Assembly: GCF_004792295.1 (NCBI RefSeq)
Contig: NZ_SRRY01000002.1
Span: 62,001 to 126,000 of the forward strand
Length of the DNA: 64,000 nucleotides
Direction: 5' to 3'
DNA from: Pseudoalteromonas sp. MEBiC 03607
Lineage (GTDB): Bacteria; Pseudomonadota; Gammaproteobacteria; Enterobacterales; Alteromonadaceae
The notes below the pieces were generated by a model, which was not told the DNA's origin, ran no database searches, and saw only the letters and a list, made by a program, of their open reading frames with translations. Below, one piece after another: positions 34,880 to 43,618 of this stretch. The first letter of the stretch is position 1. Every line of letters starts with the position of its first letter. Both the position numbers and the translations under genes were made by a program.

Positions 34880-36661
34880 ATGAAAAAGTTTTTGGCACTG
34901 TCAATTTTGGCAGCGTGCTCAAGCAGTGTGTTTGCAGATGTAAACTATTCACTGTCGATTACTGAGCCAGAGCATCATTTAGGTAATGTGAGTGTTGAGT
35001 TTCCTGAAACTGCACAAGCACATTTAGATGTTAAACTTCCCGCTTGGCGTACTGGTCGTTATGAAATTTTGAATCTTGCTAATGGCGTACGTTTTTTTGA
35101 AGCAAAAGATGATGACGGCAAGCCATTAAAGTGGGAAAAAATTGATCACAGCACGTGGCGTGTTCACTTAAACGAGCCAACTCAAGTCAATGTAGATTAC
35201 CAAGTTTACGCTAACGAGCTAGGTAAACGCGCTCGTCATATTGATGACAGCCATGCATTTATTGATGCATCTGGCTTTTTCATGTTTAGTGAATCATTCC
35301 GTCAAGACCCGGTAACCGTAAAATTAAACGTACCAAAACAATGGCGTTCAGTATCGGGTATGGAAAATGCGGGCTCTAAACACAGCTTTAAAGCCGCTGA
35401 TTACGATATCTTAGTTGATTCACCAATCGAAAGTGGTATCAATGAGCTACACAAGTTCACCGTTGATGGCCGTGAATACGAATTAGTTATTTGGGGCGAT
35501 GGCAACTACGACGTAGATCAAATGCTAACTGACCTTAAAAAGCTAGTGACAACTGGCAATGTAATTTGGGATGGTTACCCATATGAGCGCTATGTATTTA
35601 TGGTCCATGCTACGTCTGGTGCCGGTGGCGCAACAGAGCATTTAAACTCTACGATTATCCAGCGCCCACGTGACCGTTTTGGTTCTCGTAAAGACTACCT
35701 TGCGTTTATCAGCACCGCAGCTCACGAATTTATTCATACTTGGAACGTTAAAGCATACCGTCCAAAAGGTATTGCTCCATACGATTACACCAATATTAAC
35801 TACGCTAAAACATTATGGATTGCAGAGGGCTCAACCAGCTACTTTGAAGATCACTTAATGGTTCGCTCTGGAATTGAAACAACCGATGAGTTTTTCGGTA
35901 CGTTAACGAAAACGATTAATCGTCACTTACAAACACCGGGTCGCGAAGTACAAAGCGCAACCGAAACCAGTTTTGATAAGTGGATCAACCAAGGCGGTGA
36001 CCACGCTCGCAACTATAGCACCAATATCTATTTAGAAGGTTCATTGATCTCAATGGCGCTTGATATTGATTTGCTAGAAAAAAGCGATGGCAAAATCAGT
36101 TACCGCGATGTTCACCGTGAACTGTACAACAAGCATCGTTTACCTGATGGTTTTACGCCTGATGATGTTAAAGCGATTTTAAAAGAACTTACAGGCCGTG
36201 ATTACAGTGCTTGGTGGCAAGCGAATGTGGATGAGCCAGCGGCTATCGACTTTGATTCGCTACTTGCAAAAGTGGGCTTAGGTTTAATTCGTCCTGAAGG
36301 CGCTAAATCAGTACCTAGTATTGACTCGTTTGCTAAAAACAGCGGTGAGTTATTAACCCTAACTCATGTTCGTCGTGGTGGCGCTGCATGGCAAGCAGGC
36401 TTAACTACAGATGATAAAATCGTTGCGTTGAACAAAAAGCATGTTGGTAAAGACTTAACAGCCAGCCTTGAAACGTTTAAAGCAGGCGACACAGTGACTG
36501 TTGATTTTATTAGACGTGATGCACTGCAAAGCACAACGCTAACACTGAGCGAAGACTTTGATAAAGAGAAAAAGGTAAAAGCATTAAAAGATGCAACACC
36601 AGCTCAAATGGCACTGTTTAAAGCGTGGATGGGCGTTGACCACCCAAATCAAGCTAAATAA
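34880..36661 (+). CDS. M61-family metallopeptidase with PDZ domain
   Basis: A 593-residue exported peptidase of family M61 (glycyl aminopeptidase type). The signal peptide is KKFLALSILAACSSSVFA. The zinc site is HEFIH (282-286) with the third ligand Glu at 316 in IAEGSTSYFEDH. A PDZ domain near residues 480-560 (VRRGGAAWQAGLTTDDKIVAL) follows, as usual in the family. It probably trims peptides in the periplasm. ATG 34880 is chosen because it places the signal peptide directly at the N terminus. A terminator for it lies inside the 3' end of the convergent glycosyltransferase gene. Confidence 0.85.
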   Translation: MKKFLALSILAACSSSVFADVNYSLSITEPEHHLGNVSVEFPETAQAHLDVKLPAWRTGRYEILNLANGVRFFEAKDDDGKPLKWEKIDHSTWRVHLNEPTQVNVDYQVYANELGKRARHIDDSHAFIDASGFFMFSESFRQDPVTVKLNVPKQWRSVSGMENAGSKHSFKAADYDILVDSPIESGINELHKFTVDGREYELVIWGDGNYDVDQMLTDLKKLVTTGNVIWDGYPYERYVFMVHATSGAGGATEHLNSTIIQRPRDRFGSRKDYLAFISTAAHEFIHTWNVKAYRPKGIAPYDYTNINYAKTLWIAEGSTSYFEDHLMVRSGIETTDEFFGTLTKTINRHLQTPGREVQSATETSFDKWINQGGDHARNYSTNIYLEGSLISMALDIDLLEKSDGKISYRDVHRELYNKHRLPDGFTPDDVKAILKELTGRDYSAWWQANVDEPAAIDFDSLLAKVGLGLIRPEGAKSVPSIDSFAKNSGELLTLTHVRRGGAAWQAGLTTDDKIVALNKKHVGKDLTASLETFKAGDTVTVDFIRRDALQSTTLTLSEDFDKEKKVKALKDATPAQMALFKAWMGVDHPNQAK

Positions 36662-36681
36662 CAGCCAAGCAAAATAAATCG

Positions 36682-37476
36682 TTAATGATTTTTGATTGGT
36701 AAGAGAGGAGCTGCGGCTCCTTTCTTTTTGTTTGGTACTTGCTGCGTTTTTACAAACTGCTTAGTGTATTTTGCATTTAGTAGTGCACTATTAAGTTGCT
36801 GCTTTTTACGTCGCCAAAACGACTTTTTAACTTTGCTTGATCTATCACGAATATCGCTTTGTGAATTATCAGGTTGTGACACTGGGTAGGGCAGTAAAGA
36901 ATAACCGTATACGCCGGTTTCCCACACATGCTGTAAATCGCAATCGACAGGGCGGCCAAATGTAGCAGTGGCTTTTAATAGCGCTTTTGCACCAGCTAAA
37001 CTAACAGCCGTTGCACAGCAGCCAGACATAAGCTTTTTATGAATGACTAAATGCTGCTCATCAGCGATGGGTTTTGTAAAGGCAATTTCCCGATTTCGGT
37101 CTTTATAAGCGGCCAATTTTATTAGCTGCCAAGGCTGTTTTAATGTATTAATGTTTTCAATTGCACTGTGGATAGAGCGGTCGAGAACAAAGTCATCTTC
37201 TAAAATAATGGCGTATTCTAATTGCCGATCGACAATGGTTTGCCATGCTTTTCTGTGACTCAGGTAACAGCCAATTTCACCTTTACTCAATGGTTTATGG
37301 TATTTTTTTAGATTTAAATCAGCATTATAATGCTCAGCAATTGCTGTATCAGAAAGCTCTCTACCATCAATTGCATCAATGCGTTCAAATGCTAAACCTT
37401 GCGCGTTGAGTTCATTGCTCACACGGTGTAATCGTTCTGTAGAGCTTGCTAAGTTAATTACAAAAATAGCGGTCAT
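36682..37476 (-). CDS. Glycosyltransferase family 25 (LPS-type)
   Basis: A 264-residue GT25 enzyme of the type that adds galactose or other sugars to lipooligosaccharide. Marks: IFVINLASSTERLHRVSNEL at the start, IDAIDGREL, KGEIGCYLSHRKAWQTIVD and the DxD-containing ILEDDFVL near residue 95. The C-terminal ~50 residues are Lys/Arg-rich and end in a short proline/alanine tail. It lies alone between the M61 peptidase and a DUF1289 gene rather than in an LPS locus, so its acceptor is unknown. Confidence 0.82.
   Translation of the reverse strand: MTAIFVINLASSTERLHRVSNELNAQGLAFERIDAIDGRELSDTAIAEHYNADLNLKKYHKPLSKGEIGCYLSHRKAWQTIVDRQLEYAIILEDDFVLDRSIHSAIENINTLKQPWQLIKLAAYKDRNREIAFTKPIADEQHLVIHKKLMSGCCATAVSLAGAKALLKATATFGRPVDCDLQHVWETGVYGYSLLPYPVSQPDNSQSDIRDRSSKVKKSFWRRKKQQLNSALLNAKYTKQFVKTQQVPNKKKGAAAPLLPIKNH
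36706..36726 (+). terminator. Terminator of the M61 gene, inside the convergent gene
   Basis: Stem GGAGC (36707-36711), loop TGCG, GCTCC (36716-36720), then TTTCTTTTT. The hairpin overlaps codons for the last residues of the convergent GT25 protein, so one sequence both codes and terminates. Confidence 0.6.
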
Positions 37477-37541
37477 TATTGTTACCTGATGGGTCAGTTT
37501 GAATCAGGCTAACAAGCTTTAATGACGCTTGGGTGTCAGAA

Positions 37542-37727
37542 CTATTTCGCTTTTATGTCAGGTCGAGGAGTATTTAAAATCGCTTGTTTTTCTTGCTCGG
37601 ATAAAATGATCCAATCAAAAATTTCGTCATTACTGCGACCACAGCCAGTGCAATAGCCATTGAGGCGATGACATTGACCGATGCAATCTGTTTTAAATTG
37701 GCTGGTTGGTTTTTTTGAATGTGCCAT
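37542..37727 (-). CDS. DUF1289 Cys-rich small protein
   Basis: A 61-residue protein of the DUF1289 family. Four cysteines (C15, C19, C26, C29 in DCIGQCHRLNGYCTGCGR) look like a metal or iron-sulfur site, followed by the family's WIILSEQEKQAIL. It has been suggested to bind a cofactor but the role is unsettled. It is transcribed on the minus strand between the lipoprotein and GT25 genes. Confidence 0.8.
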   Translation of the reverse strand: MAHSKKPTSQFKTDCIGQCHRLNGYCTGCGRSNDEIFDWIILSEQEKQAILNTPRPDIKAK

Positions 37728-37768
37728 AGAGATACGAAGGCTAATGTCTATTAGCCTTCCGAAGTGTA

Positions 37769-38281
37769 TTACTTACCTTCAACAGGCTTACCAATTTCAA
37801 GCGTGGTAGACCAAGGCTGTTTACGCGATAGAGTTTTACCCGAATGAATTGAGATAACAGGGGTATTTTCGTCAAGTACAAAGGTTGTGCGTAACGATTC
37901 AGCAGATTCTTTTTGTGTTTGATGCCAATTATTACCTGCTAAACACGCTTGGGTAAAATTAACCGCACGGGTGTGATCAGCGACAGCTTGCTGCTGTTGC
38001 TCATAGTTGCCTACACAGCGGTAGGTAACATTGTCTTTATCAAGCGCCGTGATTTGACAGTTATCGGCAATAAGGTTGTATTTTGCTGTCCATGTTTCCA
38101 TGTATTTAGTATTTACACGGCTACGTTTTAAGCCTTCAAAGCGGTTGTCGTAAGCACCTAATAGGGCATTGATTTTCTCGCAAGGGGTTAGGTTATCAAT
38201 GGCCGTTTGTTGTTCAGTTGTCAGTCCTGTACAACCAGTTAAAACAAGGCCAGTTAGTAAGGCGGCGAGTGGCTTTTTCAT
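37769..38281 (-). CDS. Predicted lipoprotein, unknown function
   Basis: A 170-residue protein with a clear lipoprotein signal (LLTGLVLTGC, Cys17). The mature part is hydrophilic with several cysteines (near residues 34, 75, 89 and 112) that may form disulfides in the periplasm. I do not recognise the family. It is followed after 41 bases by the DUF1289 gene in the same direction. Confidence 0.65.
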   Translation of the reverse strand: MKKPLAALLTGLVLTGCTGLTTEQQTAIDNLTPCEKINALLGAYDNRFEGLKRSRVNTKYMETWTAKYNLIADNCQITALDKDNVTYRCVGNYEQQQQAVADHTRAVNFTQACLAGNNWHQTQKESAESLRTTFVLDENTPVISIHSGKTLSRKQPWSTTLEIGKPVEGK

Positions 38282-38377
38282 ATCAGGCTATCCTTTTAAA
38301 TAGCAGTTCCTTAAACGTTTCCTAAAGGATACCTAAGCCCTTGTAAAAATGCTAATAAAGATTGGCTATTACAATTT

Positions 38378-38405
38378 AAAATGCCTTCGCAAAGGAAGGC
38401 ATTTT
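38378..38405 (-). terminator. Rho-independent terminator after the DGSG-repeat gene
   Basis: A perfect 11-bp stem (38378-38388 and 38395-38405) with a six-base loop and a modest T stretch on the minus strand, 29 bases past the stop codon. Confidence 0.7.
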
Positions 38406-38433
38406 AGTTGCTAATAACTGTAAACGCGTGAGC

Positions 38434-39171
38434 TTACATCTTAGTTTTACCTGCAATGTTGGTTACTTTTATTGAGCCAGAGCCATCACTTAGTAACTCA
38501 AAGTTTGCTGCAGTATCAACGCGAATGCTGCCTGAGCCATCTGAAACGACAACATCACCCGAAATATCATTTAAGTCGATACCACCAGAACCATCGTGTA
38601 CTTCAATATTACCCAGTGCGTTGGCAACATCAATATTACCTGAGCCGTCATGAATTTTAATATCACGGCTGATATTACGTGCTTCTATGCTACCCGAACC
38701 ATCATTGATTTCTAATGTGCCTGTAATGTCATTTGCTGTAATCGACCCTGAACCATCGTTGATTACAGTATTCGCAACTTTACTAATGATAATTTCACCT
38801 GAGCCATCGTGCACATCGACATTAAATGAGCGAGGGATCGCAACGGTTAAATCAATGCGAGTTTGCTTATTGGTATGATATTCACATTGACCTGCACTTA
38901 GCGCTGCACTCTTACCTTTAGCTTCAAGCGTTAAGCAATATTCATCATGTGGCTGCTCCTGATAAATCTCGGCTTTAACGCTCACTTCATCACTGTCACT
39001 ACCGGTAATGTGTAAAAAACCTGAGCCTGCTTCTACTTTTAAAGCGCTTAATGATGCTGCATCTAGCGTTAGGTTTTTAGTTGCTTGTAGAGGCATTTCA
39101 CCCTAAGCAAATGTCTGTGCTGATAATAAGCCTGCGGCAATTAGTGAGAGTGTTTTTACTGTACTTAACAT
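38434..39171 (-). pseudogene. Exported DGSG-repeat (beta-helix-like) protein with amber codon after the signal peptide
   Basis: The full frame runs from ATG 39171 (GGGAAG upstream) to 38434. The first 22 codons make a good signal peptide (MLSTVKTLSLIAAG, then LLSAQTFA) and codon 23 is TAG (39105-39103), followed in the same frame by GEMPLQATKNL and a 220-residue domain. CAG to TAG, Gln to stop, is the simplest explanation. The downstream part has about seven repeats of ~20 residues, each with DGSG (for example INDGSGSI), typical of a right-handed beta-helix (DUF4097/DUF2807-like). A restart at ATG 39096 would give a protein with no export signal. Either the gene is newly inactivated, or the amber codon is read through. 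Confidence 0.75.
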
Positions 39172-39358
39172 GGTTCTTCCCTTTCATATGTGTGGTGTTA
39201 TTAGCTTAGTCGCAAGTGCTGATAAAAAAGGTTTAAAGGCTTTAAAAACTTTTTTACACAAATAGGCAAGAAAGCGCGAGCTTCAGGCATTTATGGTTTT
39301 TCGCGATGCTTTAGACTGAAATAGTAGACCATAACCTAAGCAAGCCAAGGAGAAACAT

Positions 39359-39781
39359 ATGAGTGATTCAGCGCAAACAAACGATATGCAAGTAATTAAG
39401 TCAGGTTCTCAAGATCCAATTGCAGGGCCAGCAGAATGTTTCACAGGTAAAGTGCAAATTAGTACTTTATTTAATGCACCAGCACCTGCTCGCGTTGGTG
39501 TTGCTGTGGTGGAGTTTTCAAAAGGAGCTCGCACAAATTGGCATTCTCATCCACTCGGCCAAGTATTATTAGTTACAGAAGGTCAAGGTTGGACACAGTG
39601 TGAGGGTGGTGAGAAAACAGTCATCAATCCAGGTGATTTAATTTGGTGTAACTGCGGAAAGAGGCACTGGCATGGTGCGACTGCTGATAGTGCAATGAAA
39701 CATGTAGCAGTTCAAGAAGCACTCGATGGTAAACCTGTTGACTGGTTCGAAGCTGTTTCAGATGAAGATTATTTAGCATAA
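39359..39781 (+). CDS. Cupin-domain protein (cytoplasmic paralogue)
   Basis: A 140-residue single cupin. Metal-site motifs are RTNWHSHPLGQVLLVTEGQG (two His) and PGDLIWCNCGKRHWHGA (His), with an E/G pattern typical of cupin_2. There is no signal peptide. It shares about half of its residues in the core and the ending DWFEAVSDEDYL with the exported cupin at 42951-43442, so the two are paralogues. It lies 11 bases upstream of the Tat-signal alcohol dehydrogenase and is probably co-transcribed. The substrate is unknown. Confidence 0.82.
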   Translation: MSDSAQTNDMQVIKSGSQDPIAGPAECFTGKVQISTLFNAPAPARVGVAVVEFSKGARTNWHSHPLGQVLLVTEGQGWTQCEGGEKTVINPGDLIWCNCGKRHWHGATADSAMKHVAVQEALDGKPVDWFEAVSDEDYLA

Positions 39782-39792
39782 GGTACATTAAG

Positions 39793-40974
39793 ATGTGTGA
39801 CAAACATGAAACGCAAGACTTATCACGTCGTAATTTTATTAAAACGAGTTCAGCTTTAGGTGCAGGCCTGTTATTAGGTGGCTTTGCGGCGCCTTCATTT
39901 GCAGCATCATCTGAGCAGCTTGCAAATGGCAATATAAAATCTCGTGGCTATGCGGCTTTTGATAATTCAGGCTTACTAAAACCATGGGAATTCGAAAGAC
40001 GCCCAGTAGGCGATAACGATATTTTAATCGAAATTAAATTCGCCAGTATTTGCCACTCAGATATTCATCAGATGAAAGGGCATTGGGGCGCACAGCAATA
40101 CCCTCAAGTACCAGGTCATGAAATTGCAGGTATCGTAACTGCGGTCGGTAAGAATGTGACTAAGTTTAAAGTGGGCGACCGTGCTGGTGTAGGCTGTATG
40201 GTTGATAGCTGTCTTGACTGTAATAGCTGTAAAGATCAAGGCGAGCAATATTGCCCAGAAACAAAATTCACTTATGGCTACCCTGATGAACGCTCACCGA
40301 CTGGTATCACACAAGGTGGTTACTCGAATAATATTGTTGTTCGCGATCATTTTGCAGTGCATATTCCTGAAAACATGAGTTTAGAGCATGCTGCTCCTTT
40401 ATTATGTGCCGGCATTACAACGTATTCTCCGTTGCTTAAATTTAACTTGAAAAAAGGCGATAAAGTAGGTGTTGTTGGTATTGGTGGGCTTGGGCACTTA
40501 GCTGTTAAATTGGCTGTGTCGCAAGGTGCTGATGTCTATGCGTTCACTAGCTCTAAAGATAAAGTAGCCGATATTAAAGCCTTTGGCGCTAAAGTGGTTG
40601 TTGTTGACGGTGAAGACGCTTACAACGAGCATAAGTCGCAGCTTGATTATTTAATTAATACCTTGCCAGTGAAATATGATATTGCTAAATATGCATCATT
40701 AGTAAAACCATTCGGCACGTATACCCAAGTGGGTATGCCAGAAGAGTTTTCATTAAATATGAATGCATTAGCATTGGCTGCAAGCCGCGTAAACTTTAAT
40801 GCTTCGTTAATTGGTGATATGCAAGAAACGCAAGAAGTTGTTGATTACTGTGCGAAGAATAATATTCTGCCAGCAACCCAGTTAATCAAAGCCTCTGAAA
40901 TCAATAATGCATGGCAAAGCGTGGTGGAGAAAAAAGCGCGCTATCGTTATGTAATTGATGCCTCGACATTTTAA
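39793..40974 (+). CDS. Zinc alcohol dehydrogenase with N-terminal Tat signal
   Basis: A 393-residue MDR-family dehydrogenase of the YahK/cinnamyl-alcohol type. Catalytic zinc region: ICHSDIHQMKGHWG and GHEIAG; structural zinc: the Cys set in DSCLDCNSCKDQGEQYC; cofactor fold: VVGIGGLGHLAVKLA. Unusually it begins with a twin-arginine signal, SRRNFIKTSSALGAGLLLGG (Arg12-Arg13, cleavage near residue 38), implying export of the folded enzyme. NAD(P)H supply outside the cytoplasm is a puzzle, so it may keep a bound cofactor or be anchored. It follows a cupin gene and ends at a strong terminator. Confidence 0.85.
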   Translation: MCDKHETQDLSRRNFIKTSSALGAGLLLGGFAAPSFAASSEQLANGNIKSRGYAAFDNSGLLKPWEFERRPVGDNDILIEIKFASICHSDIHQMKGHWGAQQYPQVPGHEIAGIVTAVGKNVTKFKVGDRAGVGCMVDSCLDCNSCKDQGEQYCPETKFTYGYPDERSPTGITQGGYSNNIVVRDHFAVHIPENMSLEHAAPLLCAGITTYSPLLKFNLKKGDKVGVVGIGGLGHLAVKLAVSQGADVYAFTSSKDKVADIKAFGAKVVVVDGEDAYNEHKSQLDYLINTLPVKYDIAKYASLVKPFGTYTQVGMPEEFSLNMNALALAASRVNFNASLIGDMQETQEVVDYCAKNNILPATQLIKASEINNAWQSVVEKKARYRYVIDASTF

Positions 40975-40997
40975 ATAATTTTTAGATTGAGTAAGCC

Positions 40998-41024
40998 AAA
41001 CGCCATACCCAGTATGGCGTTTTT
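40998..41024 (+). terminator. Rho-independent terminator after the alcohol dehydrogenase
   Basis: Stem 40998-41007 with 41013-41022 around CCCAG, followed by T residues, 24 bases past the stop. Confidence 0.85.
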
Positions 41025-41139
41025 TGTTGTTCCTTTTTTATTCGGTGATTTATCGCTTAAAGAGCGAATACTGCCGTAAAAACATATCATTATTTTTTTC
41101 TTTTGCTAACTTAAACTCTTTGGCCTCCATGGAGTAATA

Positions 41140-42519
41140 ATGAAAAAAATAACCTTCCTGAGTACGTTGTTGTGCACTAGCTTTTTTGTTTGTAGCGAAG
41201 AAACAGATACAACCTTGAACGCTTATGCCGCTGGGTACGTCGCCAATTTTACCTGTAGTGCCACGTTTAACGCTGGCAAAAGCAAAGATCAAATCAATAT
41301 AGATGAACTTACCGGTATTTACCCTTTAATAGCAGACACTGTAAAAACACTAAAAGCGAACATTGAAACTGAGCACAAACGAGTCATTGTTGATTACGAT
41401 AAAGATAAGCAGCGCATATCGGTGTGGCGGCCTCGTTTAGGCTGTGTTGATTTACCCGTAGGGGCAAGCCTGAAAGCTGCATCACTCGTGCAAGCACCGT
41501 TTAAAGAAAACTTAGCCTACCAAAAGGATGATGGTAAGCCTTGGCAAACGCTAAATGGTGTTAATAAAGCGACGGGCAATAAGGCACTTGATGAGGTTAT
41601 TGCACAAGCTTTTACTCGTCATTATGGTGAAGGCGCACGAACTTCAGCAATTTTAATAGCAAGCCCTGATGCGATTCTAGCAGAGCAATATAAAGCCGGT
41701 TTTACCCCTGAAACCGCCCAGCGTACTTGGTCTGTTGCAAAAAGTATTGGCGCGAGCATTATTGGAGTGGCGGTAGCGCAAAAGCGACTTGATGTTACAA
41801 AGCCTGCGGGACTTGAAAGCTGGTCTCATCCGCTTGACCCACGTGGCGAAATTACCCTTGAAAACTTACTTCACATGGCATCAGGTTTAGATAGTAATAA
41901 AGCGGGTAACCGGACAGACCGTGTGTATATGGGAGGCGGTTTAGTGTCTGATACTGCAACGCATACCGCATTAGAAGTTAAGCCTGGTAGCCGTTGGAAA
42001 TACGCTAATAACGACACCATGTTAGCGCTACGCACCTTACGAGAAACGTTTAACGATGAGGCGAGCTATTTGCGTTACCCATATGACAACTTACTCGATA
42101 AAATCGGCATGCAGCACACGTTTTTAGAGTCAGATTGGCAAAGTGACTATATTTTGTCATCGCAAGTGTGGACTACTTCACGGGATCTTGCTCGCTTGGG
42201 GCTATTACACCTGAATAATGGCCGCTGGCAAGGTGAGCAAATATTACCAAAAGACTGGTTAAGTTATATTAGTAAACCAGCACCTGCTCAACCCCCTGTA
42301 ACGGCACCAGGATACGGCGCACAGTGGTGGCTTTATAACGAACGTTTTCCTGAGTTACCAAACGATACCATTGCAGCGCGAGGCAACCGTGGTCAATTTT
42401 TAGTGATCATTCCAAGCGAGCAGTTAGTGATTGTTAGGCGAGGGTACGACCTTGCAGGACTTAAAGGCTTTAGTGAACATGACTTTACCCGTGATGTTTT
42501 AAAAGCACTGGGCAGATAA
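41140..42519 (+). CDS. Serine hydrolase of the class C beta-lactamase family
   Basis: A 459-residue exported serine hydrolase. The beta-lactamase/esterase fold starts near residue 155. The nucleophile is in SVAK (WSVAKSIGASIIG), the YxN motif is KYANND, and DPRGEITLENLLHMASGLD is a family signature of beta-lactamase-related esterases and 6-aminohexanoate-dimer hydrolases. The N-terminal signal is KKITFLSTLLCTSFFVC, with no proper lipobox. Residues 30-150 form an extra domain not seen in AmpC, so true lactamase activity is unlikely. It has its own start between two terminator-bounded units. Confidence 0.8.
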   Translation: MKKITFLSTLLCTSFFVCSEETDTTLNAYAAGYVANFTCSATFNAGKSKDQINIDELTGIYPLIADTVKTLKANIETEHKRVIVDYDKDKQRISVWRPRLGCVDLPVGASLKAASLVQAPFKENLAYQKDDGKPWQTLNGVNKATGNKALDEVIAQAFTRHYGEGARTSAILIASPDAILAEQYKAGFTPETAQRTWSVAKSIGASIIGVAVAQKRLDVTKPAGLESWSHPLDPRGEITLENLLHMASGLDSNKAGNRTDRVYMGGGLVSDTATHTALEVKPGSRWKYANNDTMLALRTLRETFNDEASYLRYPYDNLLDKIGMQHTFLESDWQSDYILSSQVWTTSRDLARLGLLHLNNGRWQGEQILPKDWLSYISKPAPAQPPVTAPGYGAQWWLYNERFPELPNDTIAARGNRGQFLVIIPSEQLVIVRRGYDLAGLKGFSEHDFTRDVLKALGR

Positions 42520-42588
42520 AGTCAGGCAATAAAAAAGCTACTTTGTGGCGTACAGAAGCAGCTTTGCTAACTGGAGAGTTAGTATCTA

Positions 42589-42948
42589 CTACAAGGGCTC
42601 TATAGTGACATCCGCTTGGCCTAAACTTTTAAAAAACTGACTATCGCCCGTTATTTTGCCAAGTTTTATCAGACCATTTGCATAACTTTGCTGCTTATAA
42701 AAGAGCGCAAGGTTACCCCAAGGTGCGTAATAAGTAATGTCTCCTGCGCCGGCATCAGTGCCAGCAGGTAAGCCTTGTAGATTTAATTTCTCTGGTAAAG
42801 TGGCAATTTTCTCAGCATTGGCGAAGTCATCTACTTTTAGAGTCAGTGGTAGAAGTTGATAAAAATGCTTAGCGGCATTGTTACTTTCTAGAGTCGCTTG
42901 CATAGTTTTGCCGTTACTGGTGAACTTTATTTGCATTTCACTTACCAT
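42589..42948 (-). CDS. Cyclophilin-like fold protein
   Basis: A 119-residue protein matching the small cyclophilin-like family found beside cupin and flavodoxin genes: MQIKFTSNGKTMQATLESN, LPLTLKVDDFANAEKI, and the conserved YYAPWGNLALFYKQ. The catalytic residues of peptidyl-prolyl isomerases are not obvious, so the role is unknown. The ATG lies two bases past the exported cupin's stop, indicating coupling. ATG 42936 is an alternative start. Confidence 0.75.
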   Translation of the reverse strand: MVSEMQIKFTSNGKTMQATLESNNAAKHFYQLLPLTLKVDDFANAEKIATLPEKLNLQGLPAGTDAGAGDITYYAPWGNLALFYKQQSYANGLIKLGKITGDSQFFKSLGQADVTIEPL

Positions 42949-42950
42949 CT

Positions 42951-43442
42951 TTACTGCTTTTTTAAATATTGCTTATCTGTTACTGGCTCTAACCAATCAA
43001 CAACCTTACCGTCTTTTGATTCTTGAATAGCTAAGTGCATCATGGCTGTTTTATCTGTAGCACCGTGCCAATGTTTAACATTAGCAGGAATATGGACAAC
43101 GTCACCTGGTTTTATAACCTGAGGTTGTCCGTGCCACTGATTAACCCAACCCATACCTGATGTAACAATTAAGGTTTGGCCAACAGGGTGAGTGTGCCAG
43201 TTTGTGCGAGCACCTGGCTCAAAGGTTACCATGGCACCAGCGGCTTTCGCTTCGCCATGAGCTTGGAAACTAGGCTCGACGCGTACTTTGCCCGTGAAAT
43301 ACTTGTCGAGCCCAGTCATTGGGTACTGAGTGCCATTTTTTTGCACTGTGATTTGCGGTAACTCTAAACGTTGTGAAGAGGCGTTTTCTGCATGACTAAA
43401 TGCACTCATCGTTAAGATAAGGGTACCGATAATATACTTCAT
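42951..43442 (-). CDS. Exported cupin-domain protein
   Basis: A 163-residue cupin with a signal peptide (YIIGTLILTMSAFSHA, cleavage near residue 18). The metal site is RTNWHTHPVGQTLIVTSGMG and PANVKHWHGAT. It is a paralogue of the cytoplasmic cupin at 39359-39781, sharing FTGKV and the ending DWLEPVTDKQYL. ATG 43442 has GGAG six bases upstream and puts the signal peptide at the N terminus. It is divergent from the AraC gene and co-transcribed with the cyclophilin-like gene. Confidence 0.82.
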   Translation of the reverse strand: MKYIIGTLILTMSAFSHAENASSQRLELPQITVQKNGTQYPMTGLDKYFTGKVRVEPSFQAHGEAKAAGAMVTFEPGARTNWHTHPVGQTLIVTSGMGWVNQWHGQPQVIKPGDVVHIPANVKHWHGATDKTAMMHLAIQESKDGKVVDWLEPVTDKQYLKKQ

Positions 43443-43618
43443 ACTTTTCTCCATGTGTTTGTAACCGAACGAATCTTCATTTTGGCTAAAAACTGTGCCT
43501 TTAAAAAGTACAATGCACGCAAGTTATTGCCTATTAGTCCGAGGGTTAGATTTTTTAACTAGCCAACTTTATGAAATCGAGCGTATAGTTAAGTATCTTA
43601 ATTTTGATTGGGTTGGTT

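Noticed and set aside
38434..38900. Regularly spaced DNA repeats resembling a CRISPR array
   Set aside because: The repeats follow the 20-residue DGSG protein repeat and stay in frame; there are no identical direct repeats with unique spacers and no cas genes.
41050..41292. 80-codon minus-strand frame upstream of the serine hydrolase
   Set aside because: It overlaps the start of the serine hydrolase gene and shows no domain, signal or ribosome binding site.
41140..42519. AmpC-type antibiotic-resistance beta-lactamase
   Set aside because: SxxK and YxN are shared by the whole esterase/PBP-like family; the extra N-terminal domain and length point to a general serine hydrolase.
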